From NCBI RefSeq assembly GCF_010671595.1, contig NZ_JAABOP010000001.1, positions 1,364,001 to 1,428,000 of the forward strand: a stretch of DNA of 64,000 nt. The letters are read 5' to 3'. A program made the position numbers and the translations under genes. Below, piece after piece: positions 24,091 to 33,433 of this stretch (its first letter is position 1; every line of letters begins with the position of its first letter). The notes under the pieces were generated by a model, which saw only the letters and a list, made by a program, of their open reading frames with translations, had not been told where the DNA came from and ran no database searches. The stretch is from Muriicola jejuensis. Its GTDB lineage: Bacteria; Bacteroidota; Bacteroidia; Flavobacteriales; Flavobacteriaceae.

Positions 24091-24675
24091 TTATTTCCCC
24101 AGGAGTCGGGCTACATATTTCCCGATGACGTCGAATTCCAGGTTTACCCTGCTTCCTACCTCGTACTGCTGGAACCGGGTGTGTTCATAGGTATAAGGAA
24201 TGATGGCCACACTAAAACGGTCTTCTTCTGAATCGACCACGGTAAGGCTGACTCCGTCTACGGTAATCGATCCTTTCTCAATGGTCACATGCCCCCTGGA
24301 AGGGGTATAGGTAAAGGTAAAATACCAGCTCCCGTCCTTCTGCTCGATCTTTGTGCACACAGCGGTAGTGTCTACATGTCCCTGCACGATATGCCCGTCG
24401 AGGCGGGTTCCCAGGATCATCGCCCGTTCCAGGTTTACACGGTCCCCTCTAGCGAGATCGCCGAGGGTCGACTTGAGGAGGGTCTCTTCTACAGCCGTAA
24501 CGGTGTATTCCTTTCCCTCAATCCCTACAACCGTCAGGCAGACACCATTGTGGGCCACACTCTGGTCGATCTTCAGTTCCGGGGTGATCTCGGCTGCGAT
24601 CGTAAGGTGGAGATTGCTCCCTTCCTTTTTTCGATCTCTGACCTCCCCGAGGGTTTCAATGATTCCGGTAAACAT
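24091..24675 (-). CDS. ribE: Riboflavin synthase alpha chain
   Basis: Riboflavin synthase dismutates two molecules of 6,7-dimethyl-8-ribityllumazine to riboflavin. The 194-residue protein shows two tandem lumazine-binding repeats: MFTGIIETLGEV at the start, AHNGVCLTVVGIEGKEYTV, and GTRLDGHIVQGHVDTTAVC in the first; ITVDGVSLTVVDSEEDRFSV and IPYTYEHTRFQQYEVGSRVN in the second. Length and motif order are standard. It is divergent from pdxA, a common pairing in Flavobacteriia, and convergent with the amidoligase operon. Confidence 0.93.
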   Translation of the reverse strand: MFTGIIETLGEVRDRKKEGSNLHLTIAAEITPELKIDQSVAHNGVCLTVVGIEGKEYTVTAVEETLLKSTLGDLARGDRVNLERAMILGTRLDGHIVQGHVDTTAVCTKIEQKDGSWYFTFTYTPSRGHVTIEKGSITVDGVSLTVVDSEEDRFSVAIIPYTYEHTRFQQYEVGSRVNLEFDVIGKYVARLLGK

Positions 24676-24804
24676 GGTACATGAATTTTAAAAAAGAGGT
24701 TTTTTCCCTTACGGAACGCCCCGGATATCTTATTTTTGAATCAAATAAATGCGGTCTGCAAGGGGCTTTTCCAAGGCTTCAAAGGTAAGGCAAAGTACAG
24801 AGAT

Positions 24805-25857
24805 ATGAAGAAGGAAAGTGCGAATATTAGAGTGGGGATCTCCGTGGGAGACCTCAATGGGATAGGGTGTGAAGTGATCCTGAAGACCTTTGAGGACAGC
24901 AGGATGCTGGAGTTGTGCACTCCCATCATTTTCGCCTCCAACAAGACCATCACCCAGCAAAAGAACGACCTGGGAATGGATATCACCTTTAACGGGGTAG
25001 ACCAGGCAGCTCATGCCATAGACGGAAAGATCAACGTGGTCAATGTATGGAAGGAAACCCCGAACATCCAGTATGGGGTCTCTACCCCTGAGGCAGGGAA
25101 GTACGCTATCCGTTCCCTGAAAGCAGCGGTAAAGGCCCTCAAGGATGAGGAGATAGACCTGTTGGTCACCGCACCCATCAATAAGAAGAACATACAGTCA
25201 GACGAATTTAACTTCCCCGGGCATACGGATTATCTGGCCCGGGAACTCGGAGGGGAAAGCCTGATGTTCATGGTCACGGATACCCTTAAAGTCGGGCTGC
25301 TCACAGACCATGTGGCTGTAAAGGATGTGGTCAGCAATATCAACAGAAAATTGATCAGGGAAAAGATCGAGATCATTGAAAAGAGCCTGAAAATGGATTT
25401 TGCCATTCGCAGGCCCAGGATCGCCATGCTGGGGATCAATCCCCACAGTGGGGATGACGGGGTGATCGGCAAGGAAGATGACGAGGTGCTCAGGCCAGTC
25501 ATCAGGGAAATGGCCGACAAAGGAAGATTGATCTTTGGCCCCTACGCGGCCGATAGTTTTTTCGGCTCAGATACATACAAACAATTCGACGCTATCCTGG
25601 CCGCCTATCACGACCAGGGACTGATCCCGTTCAAGACCTTATCCTTCGGGATGGGGGTGAACTTTACAGCCGGACTCAGCAGGGTGAGGACCTCCCCCGA
25701 TCACGGGACCGCTTATGAAATAGCCGGGAAAGGGAAAGCAGACGCGGGATCCTTCAAGGAAGCCGTGTTCAAGGGAATAGAGATCTACAGGAACCGGATG
25801 GAATACGAGGAGATCAGCAGAAACCCCCTCAAGAGGCAGAAAGTCAAGGCCACATAG
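24805..25857 (+). CDS. pdxA: 4-hydroxythreonine-4-phosphate dehydrogenase
   Basis: PdxA oxidises 4-phosphohydroxy-L-threonine in pyridoxal 5'-phosphate synthesis. The protein of 350 residues starts at ATG 24805 (MKKESANIRVGISVGDLNGI); the open frame reaches further back but that part is not conserved-looking. Key motifs: SVGDLNGIGCEVILKTF, LLVTAPINKKNI, FPGHTDYLARELGG with metal His, LTDHVAVKDV, LGINPHSGDDGVIGKEDDEV and the C-terminal DHGTAYEIAGKGKADAGSF. All zinc-binding His positions are kept. It is followed by DUF177-rpmF with its own promoter, so these are separate transcription units. Confidence 0.93.
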   Translation: MKKESANIRVGISVGDLNGIGCEVILKTFEDSRMLELCTPIIFASNKTITQQKNDLGMDITFNGVDQAAHAIDGKINVVNVWKETPNIQYGVSTPEAGKYAIRSLKAAVKALKDEEIDLLVTAPINKKNIQSDEFNFPGHTDYLARELGGESLMFMVTDTLKVGLLTDHVAVKDVVSNINRKLIREKIEIIEKSLKMDFAIRRPRIAMLGINPHSGDDGVIGKEDDEVLRPVIREMADKGRLIFGPYAADSFFGSDTYKQFDAILAAYHDQGLIPFKTLSFGMGVNFTAGLSRVRTSPDHGTAYEIAGKGKADAGSFKEAVFKGIEIYRNRMEYEEISRNPLKRQKVKAT

Positions 25858-25918
25858 GGAACAGTCTGGATTTCGGGATATTTGTGCGTGGAATGGCCCG
25901 AAATAATTGAGAAATTGA

Positions 25919-25948
25919 TTTGCTATTGGCAAAAAAAAAGTATCTTTG
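25919..25948 (+). promoter_or_regulatory. Promoter of the DUF177-rpmF unit
   Basis: TTTG at 25919-25922 and TATCTTTG at 25941-25948 (an exact TAnnTTTG) are separated by 18 bases across an A-run. The -7 box ends 23 bases before the DUF177 start codon. It is one of the best matches to the Bacteroidota consensus in the window. Confidence 0.8.
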
Positions 25949-25971
25949 CACGCCTTAAACGATTGTACACA

Positions 25972-26505
25972 ATGACAACGCATAAGGAATTTAATATTCC
26001 TTTTTCAGGACTGAAGGTAGGGGCGCACACGTTTGAGTATCAAATTAATAATACGTTCTTTGAGTCTTTTGAGTATTTTGAGTTCAACGAAACGGATATC
26101 GTTGTTAAGGTCTTGTTCAACAAGATGAGTACGGTGATGGAACTGGAAATGGAGGCAAATGGAACGGTAAACGTCGCCTGCGACCTCACAAATGAGCCTT
26201 TTGATCAGGAAGTGACAGCGGGCCTGTCCCTGGTGGTAAAGTTCGGGGATACCTACAACGATGAGGATGATGAGATCCTGGTGATCCCTCACGGGGAACA
26301 CCAGTTCAATATCGCACAGTATGTCTATGAGATGCTGGTCCTCGCCGTACCACAAAAAAGGGTACATCCCGGGGTAAAAGACGGGTCCCTCAAATCCGAT
26401 GCACTGAAAAAACTCGAGGAATTACAACCAAAGGAATCAAAGGCTGATAAAGACAATACGGATCCCAGGTGGGATGCTTTAAAAAATTTACTAACGGATA
26501 AATAA
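25972..26505 (+). CDS. DUF177 (YceD-like) protein
   Basis: A 177-residue protein from ATG 25972 ([20 protein letters not shown]); a longer open frame upstream contains the promoter and cannot be the start. It has the DUF177 pattern: a beta-rich N-terminal half and the conserved [20 protein letters not shown] (where many members have CxxC), followed by acidic [20 protein letters not shown], and a C-terminal [11 protein letters not shown]. In E. coli the homologue YceD is next to rpmF and is linked to rRNA processing. The two Cys positions of the usual motif are reduced to one here. It lies 8 bases upstream of rpmF, in agreement with the family's normal neighbour. Confidence 0.9.
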   Translation: MTTHKEFNIPFSGLKVGAHTFEYQINNTFFESFEYFEFNETDIVVKVLFNKMSTVMELEMEANGTVNVACDLTNEPFDQEVTAGLSLVVKFGDTYNDEDDEILVIPHGEHQFNIAQYVYEMLVLAVPQKRVHPGVKDGSLKSDALKKLEELQPKESKADKDNTDPRWDALKNLLTDK

Positions 26506-26513
26506 GTTTCGCG

Positions 26514-26711
26514 ATGGCACATCCAAAGAGGAAAACCTCCAAAACCAGAAGAGACAAGAGAAGGACACATTATAAGGCCGTAGCCCCAACCCTGGCCAAG
26601 GACCCTACTACAGGGGAAATGCATTTGTACCACAGAGCCCACTGGCACGAAGGTAAGTTGTATTATCGCGGTCAGGTGCTGATCGATAAGGCTGAGGAAG
26701 CCACAGCTTAA
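26514..26711 (+). CDS. rpmF: 50S ribosomal protein L32
   Basis: A 65-residue protein with the L32 N-terminus [20 protein letters not shown] (the usual M-AVPKRR-S-R-R pattern) and a C-terminal [20 protein letters not shown]. No paired zinc Cys motifs are present, so it is a zinc-free variant. It is part of the large ribosomal subunit. It is co-transcribed with DUF177 from the promoter at 25919 and ends at a strong terminator. Confidence 0.95.
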   Translation: MAHPKRKTSKTRRDKRRTHYKAVAPTLAKDPTTGEMHLYHRAHWHEGKLYYRGQVLIDKAEEATA

Positions 26712-26731
26712 GTCCCCTCAAAACGGATAAG

Positions 26732-26761
26732 ACTCCCATTGTGACAAATGGGAGTTTTTTT
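26732..26761 (+). terminator. Rho-independent terminator after rpmF
   Basis: ACTCCCATT and AATGGGAGT form a perfect 9-bp stem around GTGAC-A, followed by seven T. It lies about 20 bases after the rpmF stop and separates this unit from fabH. Confidence 0.9.
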
Positions 26762-26879
26762 ATGGCCCTACGGGAGCTGGTTAAAAACCCACGCTTTTGG
26801 CGGAAAGTCACAAAAAATCATTATTTTTCACAACTTTTGGAGCATTTTTGGAGGTTTCCGATAAAAAACGCTTGACAGC

Positions 26880-27872
26880 ATGACCAAAATTACAGCAGCG
26901 ATCACAGCTGTGGGGGCTTACGTACCAGACTACAGGTTGACCAATGAGATCCTTGAGACCATGGTGGATACCACAGACGAATGGATCACTACCCGCACCG
27001 GGATCAAGGAGAGAAGGATTCTGAAGGACAAGGACAAGGGAACTTCCTATCTGGCGATCAAGGCTGCCGAGAACCTCCTTGAGAAATCCGGGGTAGACCC
27101 AGCCGAAATAGATCTGGTATTGCTGGGAACGGCCACCCCAGATCTGCCAGTGGCGTCCACAGCTGTCTACGTGGCTACGAAGATCGGCGCCGTGAACGCC
27201 TTTGCTTATGACATACAGGCGGCTTGCTCGAATTTCCTATATGGCATGTCGACGGCAGCCAGGTATATTGAATCTGGAAAGTACAAAAAAGTGCTCTTAA
27301 TCGGAGCCGATAAAATGTCCTCTATTCTGGACTATACAGACAGGACCACCTGTATCATCTTTGGTGATGGAGGCGGAGCGGTCTTATTTGAACCAAATAC
27401 AGAAGGTTACGGGCTGCTGGATGAATACCTGAGGTCTGATGGAACGGGCCGGGAATTCCTCAAGATCGAGGCAGGAGGCTCCCTCCTTCCCCCGACTGAG
27501 GAAACCATCAGGAACAAGCAGCACTATGTGTATCAGGATGGGAAGTCTGTTTTTAAGTTTGCCGTATCCAATATGGCCGATGTAGCCGCGCGGATCATGG
27601 AAAGGAACAACCTCACGCACAACGATGTGCAGTGGCTGGTCCCTCACCAGGCCAATAAGCGCATCATCGATGCCACGGCCAATCGCATGGAACTTGAACC
27701 CTCAAAGGTCATGATGAACATACAGAGGTACGGGAACACCACATCGGCTACCCTTCCTTTATTGCTGAGTGATTATGAAAAAGAGTTGAAAAAAGGGGAC
27801 AACCTGGTATTCGCTGCCTTTGGCGGGGGATTCACCTGGGGGTCCATTTACCTGAAATGGGCTTATAATTAA
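26880..27872 (+). CDS. fabH: Beta-ketoacyl-ACP synthase III
   Basis: FabH condenses acyl-CoA with malonyl-ACP to start fatty acid synthesis. The 330-residue protein shows DTTDEWITTRTGIKERRI, catalytic Cys at residue 116 in DIQAACSNFLYGM, and the His-Asn pair in VPHQANKRIIDATANRM and NIQRYGNTTSATLPLLL. Length and the C-terminal FAAFGGGFTWGSIYLKW are normal. It starts the fabH-accB-accC cluster, with 26 bases to accB, and probably has its own promoter in the 26762-26879 region, although no clear TAnnTTTG box is seen. Confidence 0.95.
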   Translation: MTKITAAITAVGAYVPDYRLTNEILETMVDTTDEWITTRTGIKERRILKDKDKGTSYLAIKAAENLLEKSGVDPAEIDLVLLGTATPDLPVASTAVYVATKIGAVNAFAYDIQAACSNFLYGMSTAARYIESGKYKKVLLIGADKMSSILDYTDRTTCIIFGDGGGAVLFEPNTEGYGLLDEYLRSDGTGREFLKIEAGGSLLPPTEETIRNKQHYVYQDGKSVFKFAVSNMADVAARIMERNNLTHNDVQWLVPHQANKRIIDATANRMELEPSKVMMNIQRYGNTTSATLPLLLSDYEKELKKGDNLVFAAFGGGFTWGSIYLKWAYN

Positions 27873-27898
27873 ACGAGAACTAATCAAATACGAATTCC

Positions 27899-28384
27899 AT
27901 GGACATCAAAGAAATTCAAAGTTTAATCAAGTTTGTGGCCAAGTCCGGAGCCAGTGAGGTGAAACTGGAAACGGATGATATCAAGATCACAATCAGAACA
28001 GGTCCGGCAGGCTCCGGTGGGGAAACCACATATATACAGCAGCTCCCTGCTGCCGTAGCCCCTTCTCCGGCACCGCAGGCTCCCGCCGCAGCCCCTGCCC
28101 CGGCAGGCGATGCTGCTCCGGCAAAGAAAGAAGAGGATTCCAAGTACGTCACGATCAAATCGCCCATTATCGGAACCTTCTACAGAAAACCGTCTCCTGA
28201 TAAACCTGCTTTCGTGGAAGTAGGCGACAATATTGCCGTTGGGGATGTGCTTTGCGTGATCGAGGCCATGAAATTGTTCAACGACATCGAATCTGAAGTG
28301 TCCGGAAAGATCGTGAAGGTCCTGGTGGAGGATTCTTCACCGGTTGAGTTTGACCAACCTCTTTTCCTGGTAGACCCGTCCTAG
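27899..28384 (+). CDS. accB: Biotin carboxyl carrier protein of acetyl-CoA carboxylase
   Basis: AccB carries the biotin on which carboxylation takes place. The 161-residue protein has an N-terminal domain (MDIKEIQSLIKFVAKSGASE), an Ala/Pro-rich flexible linker (about residues 50-78) and a biotinyl domain with the EAMKLFNDIE motif; the biotinylated Lys is residue 125. The domain starts at KSPIIGTFYRKPSPDKPAFV and ends VEFDQPLFLVDPS. It lies between fabH and accC, the usual order in the operon. Confidence 0.95.
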   Translation: MDIKEIQSLIKFVAKSGASEVKLETDDIKITIRTGPAGSGGETTYIQQLPAAVAPSPAPQAPAAAPAPAGDAAPAKKEEDSKYVTIKSPIIGTFYRKPSPDKPAFVEVGDNIAVGDVLCVIEAMKLFNDIESEVSGKIVKVLVEDSSPVEFDQPLFLVDPS

Positions 28385-28461
28385 TACTTAATAAGCGACT
28401 CCTGGGAAATTCCACTTTGGCAGCTATTGTCTGTTCAGGGGTCATATAAACGTAGGTAAAT

Positions 28462-29817
28462 ATGTTTAAGAAAATACTTATTGCAAACAGAGGAGAGATT
28501 GCCCTCAGGATCATTCGTACCTGCAAGGAGATGGGGATCAAGACCGTGGCGGTGTATTCCAAGGCGGATGAGGAAAGCCTGCATGTTCGATTTGCAGATG
28601 AAGCCGTCTGTATTGGACCGGCTCCCAGCAGCGAATCTTACCTGAAGATCCCGAATATCATTGCGGCTGCTGAGATCACCAATGCAGATGCAATACACCC
28701 GGGTTACGGTTTCCTCTCGGAAAACTCTAAATTCTCCAGGATCTGTGCGGAACACGACATCAAGTTCATCGGTGCCACCGGGGAACAGATCGACAAGATG
28801 GGCGACAAGGCCACTGCCAAGGAAACCATGAAGAAGGCTGGGGTGCCTTGTGTGCCGGGCTCTGAAGGAATTCTCAAGGATGTGGCCGATGCGAAAAAAA
28901 CCGCCAAAAAGGTAGGCTATCCCGTGATGATCAAAGCTACCGCCGGGGGCGGGGGTAAAGGAATGCGGGCCGTCTGGAAGGAAGAGGACATGGAAGCAGC
29001 CTTTAACAGTGCGGTAAAAGAAGCCACCGCGGCTTTTGGCAACGGGGGGATGTACATGGAAAAACTCATTGAAGAACCCCGCCATATCGAGATACAGGTG
29101 GTTGGTGACCAGTTTGGAAAAGCCTGTCACCTATCGGAGAGGGATTGTTCTATTCAGAGGCGCCATCAGAAACTGACCGAGGAAACCCCTTCTCCTTTTA
29201 TGACGGATAAGCTCCGGGAGGAAATGGGAAAAGCCGCTATCAAAGCGGCCGAATTCATCAAATACGAAGGGGCAGGGACCATAGAGTTTCTCGTAGACAA
29301 ACACCGCAAGTTCTATTTTATGGAGATGAATACCCGGATTCAGGTAGAACATCCCATAACCGAACAGGTGGTGGACTATGACCTGATCCGGGAACAGATC
29401 CTGGTGGCAGGAGGAGTCCCTATCTCGGGGAAGAACTATTATCCTAAACTGCACTCCATCGAATGCAGGATCAATGCAGAAGACCCGTACAACGGTTTCA
29501 GGCCATCCCCCGGTAAGATCACAACCCTGCATACCCCCGGAGGTCACGGAATCCGGCTCGACACTCACGTGTACAGCGGGTATACCATCCCGCCCAACTA
29601 CGATTCCATGATCGCCAAACTGATCACCACGGCCCAGACCAGGGAAGAGGCGATCAACAAGATGAGGCGCGCCCTGGACGAGTTTGTGATCGAGGGAATC
29701 AAAACGACCATCCCTTTCCACAGACAGTTAATGGACCACCCGGATTATATCGCAGGGAATTACACCACTAAATTCATGGAAGGATTCAAGATGAATCCGG
29801 AAGCAGAAAACAACTAA
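28462..29817 (+). CDS. accC: Biotin carboxylase subunit of acetyl-CoA carboxylase
   Basis: AccC carboxylates biotin on AccB with ATP and bicarbonate. The 451-residue protein begins [20 protein letters not shown], then [13 protein letters not shown], the glycine-rich ATP loop [15 protein letters not shown], the catalytic region [20 protein letters not shown], and [20 protein letters not shown] with the Mg/Glu and Arg sites. Length is normal and complete. It follows accB by 77 bases and ends at a rho-independent terminator. Confidence 0.96.
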   Translation: MFKKILIANRGEIALRIIRTCKEMGIKTVAVYSKADEESLHVRFADEAVCIGPAPSSESYLKIPNIIAAAEITNADAIHPGYGFLSENSKFSRICAEHDIKFIGATGEQIDKMGDKATAKETMKKAGVPCVPGSEGILKDVADAKKTAKKVGYPVMIKATAGGGGKGMRAVWKEEDMEAAFNSAVKEATAAFGNGGMYMEKLIEEPRHIEIQVVGDQFGKACHLSERDCSIQRRHQKLTEETPSPFMTDKLREEMGKAAIKAAEFIKYEGAGTIEFLVDKHRKFYFMEMNTRIQVEHPITEQVVDYDLIREQILVAGGVPISGKNYYPKLHSIECRINAEDPYNGFRPSPGKITTLHTPGGHGIRLDTHVYSGYTIPPNYDSMIAKLITTAQTREEAINKMRRALDEFVIEGIKTTIPFHRQLMDHPDYIAGNYTTKFMEGFKMNPEAENN

Positions 29818-29821
29818 CTTG

Positions 29822-29847
29822 AACTCCGGCTTTGTCCGGAGTTTTTT
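29822..29847 (+). terminator. Rho-independent terminator after accC
   Basis: AACTCCGG and CCGGAGTT form a perfect stem around CTTTGT, followed by TTTT. It starts five bases after the accC stop and ends 6 bases before the start of the next gene. Confidence 0.85.
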
Positions 29848-29853
29848 ATAAGG

Positions 29854-30963
29854 ATGCACCTCAGTCACTGGGAATACGATACTTGGTTTAAAGGGGTCGA
29901 TTTTACGATCGTTGGCAGTGGGATTGTCGGGCTTTCCTGCGCGCTTGAACTGAGGAGTAAATATCCAGAGGCAAAGATCCTGATCCTCGAAAAAGGCATC
30001 CTTCCCCAGGGAGCCAGCACCAAAAACGCCGGTTTTGCTTGTTTTGGGAGCCTGTCGGAGATCCTGGATGACCTCAGAAACCACACCCCTGAGGAGGTGG
30101 TTGAACTGGTCCGGCGTCGTTATGAAGGGATCCAACTGCTGAGGTCCACCCTGGGAGACGCTGCCATGGATTATCACCAACATGGCGGGCATGAGCTTTT
30201 CCTGAAACGAGACCTTGCCCTTTTTGAGGAATGCGAGAAAGAACTCGAGAAGATCAATTCACTGCTACGGCCTGTATTCGGTCGGTCGGCATTTAAAAAG
30301 AACCCCAACTCCTTTGGTTTTCGCGAGATCGGATCTTTTGTCATCACCAATGAGCTCGAAGGGCAGATCCATACCGGGATGATGATGAATGCTCTCCTTA
30401 ACAAGGTACAGGCTTCGGGGACCCTGATCCTCAATGCGACCGAGGTCTTACGCTTCGAAGAAGGTCCGGAAGGGGTAGAGGTTGTTACCCGGAGTACGAA
30501 TTTCGAGACGAAAAATCTATTGATAGCCACCAACGGATTCGCTGCGAAATGGGTGGATGATGTCCAACCGGCGCGTGCGCAAGTGCTTATCACCAAGCCC
30601 ATTGACGGCCTCTCTTTCAGAGGGACCTTCCACCTGGACAAAGGTTATTACTACTTCAGGAACGTTGGGGACAGGATCCTCCTGGGAGGAGGCCGGAACC
30701 TCGATTTTAAAGGGGAGGAGACCGAAGAATTCGGCCTTACAGACAAGATACAGGATCAACTGGTTTCCCTGCTCAAGGAGGTCATCCTCCCCGGAACGCC
30801 TTTTGAGATCGATCGCAGATGGAGTGGGATCATGGGTACCGGACCTATGAAAAAACCCATCCTCGAAAGAAGATCAGACCGGGTGGCTTTTGGGGTGCGC
30901 CTGGGCGGGATGGGGATCGCCATAGGCAGTAATGTAGGCAGGGAACTGGCCCGAATCCTGTAG
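29854..30963 (+). CDS. FAD-dependent oxidoreductase (DAO family)
   Basis: A 369-residue flavoprotein. It has a Rossmann dinucleotide motif near residue 20 (DFTIVGSGIVGLSCALELRS), EKGILPQGASTKNAGFACFG for FAD/substrate contact, an internal FAD segment TNFETKNLLIATNGFAAKWV, and the C-terminal GTGPMKKPILERRSDRVAFG and RLGGMGIAIGSNVGRELARI. The layout is that of glycine oxidase/D-amino-acid oxidase-type (DAO) enzymes that oxidise amines or amino acids. Substrate is unknown. It directly follows the accC terminator and precedes a GntP-type permease by 88 bases. Confidence 0.85.
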   Translation: MHLSHWEYDTWFKGVDFTIVGSGIVGLSCALELRSKYPEAKILILEKGILPQGASTKNAGFACFGSLSEILDDLRNHTPEEVVELVRRRYEGIQLLRSTLGDAAMDYHQHGGHELFLKRDLALFEECEKELEKINSLLRPVFGRSAFKKNPNSFGFREIGSFVITNELEGQIHTGMMMNALLNKVQASGTLILNATEVLRFEEGPEGVEVVTRSTNFETKNLLIATNGFAAKWVDDVQPARAQVLITKPIDGLSFRGTFHLDKGYYYFRNVGDRILLGGGRNLDFKGEETEEFGLTDKIQDQLVSLLKEVILPGTPFEIDRRWSGIMGTGPMKKPILERRSDRVAFGVRLGGMGIAIGSNVGRELARIL

Positions 30964-31051
30964 AAAAAGGAGAATGGAAACCGGGGAAACCGTCCCGGGT
31001 CTCTGGAAATATGTATTTTAGAGATCATTACTAATCACTCCGCGAAAGAAG

Positions 31052-32386
31052 GTGGAAATACTTTATTTGATCATAGCGGTTATCTGTATCGTCCTGTTGA
31101 CCACACGGCTGAAGGTACATCCCTTCCTTGCCCTGCTGGTGATCTCCATCGCTTATGGAATCTTTGCAGGAATGCCTTTCGATAAAATTACCCTGGCCAT
31201 AAACGAAGGGTTTGGAGGAACCCTTGGAAAGATCGGGCTTATCATCGTCCTGGGGGTCATCATTGGGGCATTCCTGGAACATACGGGGGGAGCGCGGACC
31301 ATCGCGATGAAGGTACTCGGCCTGATCGGCAAAAAACGCATTCCCCTGGCCATGGGGGCCATCGGTTATATCGTATCCATTCCCGTCTTCGCCGACAGTG
31401 GCTTTATGTTGCTCCACCCCCTCAACAAAGGGTTGAGCAAAAAAGCAGGAATCTCCCTGGCCGGTGCGGCTATTGCCCTGGGCCTGGGACTGATGGCCTC
31501 CCATACCATGGTGCCACCCACACCTGGTCCGATTGCGGCAGCCGGTATCCTGCAGGCCAACCTGGGACTCGTCATTGCCCTGGGGATTCCCGTTAGCCTC
31601 GTTGCCCTTACGGCGGGAATTATCTTCGCGACCCGATACGCATCCCGAACGTATATCGATCCCGGCTCCGAAGCAGATCAGACGGAAGCAGAGGCTCAGG
31701 CGGAAGCGGATGCCCCTGGTTTCTGGAGGTCGTCCCTCCCTATTGTAGTCCCCATCTTACTCATCGTCCTGAAGTCCGTCCTTTCTACTGGGGCAGCGGA
31801 TCGAACTTCCTGGATCATCGATGGGATCAACTTTGTGGGGGAACCCGTGATCGCCCTTCTCATAGGAGTGTTCCTATGCCTTTTCCTGCCCAAGAAATTG
31901 CACCTGGATATGCTTTCCTCAGGAGGTTGGGTGGGAAAGGCCATTAAGGATGCGGCATCCATTCTGATGATCACAGGTGCCGGGGGTATTTTTGGAACGG
32001 TCCTGCAAATGTCTGGGATTGCGGAATTGCTCGGTCTCGCATTAAAAGACCTGAACATGGGGATCTTTTTGCCATTTATCCTGGCAGCTGCACTTAAGAC
32101 GGCACAGGGGTCTTCCACCGTAGCCCTGGTTACCACAGCTTCTATCCTGGCCCCGATGATGTCTTCCCTAGGCTACGATTCTGAGATACAAAAAGCCCTC
32201 GTGGTCGTGGCCATCGGATCTGGATCGGCCATGGTCTCCCATGCCAACGACAGCTTTTTCTGGGTGGTCACCCAAATGAGCGGGATGAATGTGAAGACGG
32301 GTTACAGGTTATTCGGCCTGGGCACCTCGGTTCTAGGGATCACCGGGGCCCTCGCGGTCTTCCTCGCCTCCCTGATCCTGACCTAG
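31052..32386 (+). CDS. GntP family gluconate/organic-acid permease
   Basis: A 444-residue inner-membrane protein with 12 or so helices. It starts at GTG 31052 (first residues V/M-EILYLIIAVICIVLLTTR). GntP features: FLALLVISIAYGIFAGMPFD, LGVIIGAFLEHTGGARTIAM, IPVFADSGFMLLHPLNKGLS, MASHTMVPPTPGPIAAAGIL and ALKTAQGSSTVALVTTASIL, the last being the family signature. Family members import gluconate, fructuronate or other sugar acids by proton symport. The final TAG overlaps the stop of the convergent ABC ATPase gene (CTAG at 32383-32386). Confidence 0.92.
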   Translation: MEILYLIIAVICIVLLTTRLKVHPFLALLVISIAYGIFAGMPFDKITLAINEGFGGTLGKIGLIIVLGVIIGAFLEHTGGARTIAMKVLGLIGKKRIPLAMGAIGYIVSIPVFADSGFMLLHPLNKGLSKKAGISLAGAAIALGLGLMASHTMVPPTPGPIAAAGILQANLGLVIALGIPVSLVALTAGIIFATRYASRTYIDPGSEADQTEAEAQAEADAPGFWRSSLPIVVPILLIVLKSVLSTGAADRTSWIIDGINFVGEPVIALLIGVFLCLFLPKKLHLDMLSSGGWVGKAIKDAASILMITGAGGIFGTVLQMSGIAELLGLALKDLNMGIFLPFILAAALKTAQGSSTVALVTTASILAPMMSSLGYDSEIQKALVVVAIGSGSAMVSHANDSFFWVVTQMSGMNVKTGYRLFGLGTSVLGITGALAVFLASLILT

Positions 32387-33363
32387 GGAAGTTCTCTCAG
32401 GCGTTTATTGATCGTTTCTATAGATACGTTCAGGTACACCTTAGAACCGATTTTCAGTTCTTTTTCGGAATGGAAGAAGACCCTGCCGTTCTCTGTATCC
32501 CCTTCCATCAGAAAATATCCTCCCATGGGATACACTTTCTTCACTTTCGTTTTTAGTCCGGAAGAATTGGCCACCTTGAATTCATGGGCGTAAACGATGA
32601 TGTCCCGCTTGGCGTCACCATAGGGTTTCAACAAGGTGATGGGCAGGGTATTGGCCTCACCGAACAGGCTCGCAACATAGAAATTGGAGGGGGATTCATA
32701 CACTTTCTTAGTACCTCCATCTACCACAAGTGCCTTGTCTTTCAGGACCAGGATGCGGTCCGTGAAGGGCAGGACATCCTGATGATCGTGGGTAGCCGTA
32801 AGACAGGTGATCTTTTCGTCCTTCAGGTATTGAAAAAGGTTGCGTCTCAGGCTGTTTTTCCTGAAGTTGTCTATATGGCTAAAAGGTTCATCCAGCAGCA
32901 GCAGATCGGGTTTCTGCGCCAGGACCCTGGCGAGGGCAACCTTTTGCTGTTGGCCTCCGCTGAGGTTCTTCACCTTGGTCTGTGCGTCCTTGGTCATTTC
33001 AATCATCTCCAGCAGTTCATGAGTCCTTTCCTTCAGTTGCTTAGGGTAGAATACGGAGAGGTACTGGCTGATATTCTCGGCTACCGTGGTATAAGGCATA
33101 AGGTCGAATTCCTGTGACAGGTACTTCATATAGGATTCACCAGGCACCAGTTTGTACAAGGGGCCTCTCACCATCTCGTCATTCCACAGGATCTGTCCCC
33201 GGGAGGGGGTCAGCAACCCATAGATCAGTTTCAGGAGGGTGCTCTTGCCACAGCCGCTTTCACCCATCACGGCAATATGCTCCCCTTTGTCCACGACAAA
33301 GGACAGTTCTTCCAGCACGTCGGCTGTTTGGTAAGCGAAGGAGAGATTGTCTACTCGAAGCAT
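32383..33363 (-). CDS. ABC transporter ATP-binding protein
   Basis: A 326-residue ATPase from ATG 33363 (MLRVDNLSFAYQTADVLEEL); an ATG 8 residues earlier would sit 2 bases after a terminator. Walker A GESGCGKST, Q-loop region YMKYLSQEFDL, signature NLSGGQQQKVALARVLAQKP, Walker B LLLLDEPFSHID and H-loop TATHDHQDVLP are all present. The C-terminal part (about residues 235-326) looks like a TOBE-type domain, as in sugar or spermidine importers (MalK/PotA type). No permease or binding protein lies next to it, so its partners are encoded elsewhere. The two stop codons with the permease share CTAG. Confidence 0.92.
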   Translation of the reverse strand: MLRVDNLSFAYQTADVLEELSFVVDKGEHIAVMGESGCGKSTLLKLIYGLLTPSRGQILWNDEMVRGPLYKLVPGESYMKYLSQEFDLMPYTTVAENISQYLSVFYPKQLKERTHELLEMIEMTKDAQTKVKNLSGGQQQKVALARVLAQKPDLLLLDEPFSHIDNFRKNSLRRNLFQYLKDEKITCLTATHDHQDVLPFTDRILVLKDKALVVDGGTKKVYESPSNFYVASLFGEANTLPITLLKPYGDAKRDIIVYAHEFKVANSSGLKTKVKKVYPMGGYFLMEGDTENGRVFFHSEKELKIGSKVYLNVSIETINKRLRELP

Positions 33364-33384
33364 AGTTGGTGTCTGGTGAACATG

Positions 33385-33416
33385 CAAAAAATCCGTCTCT
33401 AAAGAAACGGATTTTT
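33385..33416 (-). terminator. Rho-independent terminator after the prolyl oligopeptidase gene
   Basis: On the minus strand AAAATCCGT and ACGGATTTTTT form a hairpin with a T-run. It follows the oligopeptidase stop by about 17 bases and lies before the ABC ATPase start. Confidence 0.8.
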
Positions 33417-33433
33417 AGGTCTTCTGGTCAGGT

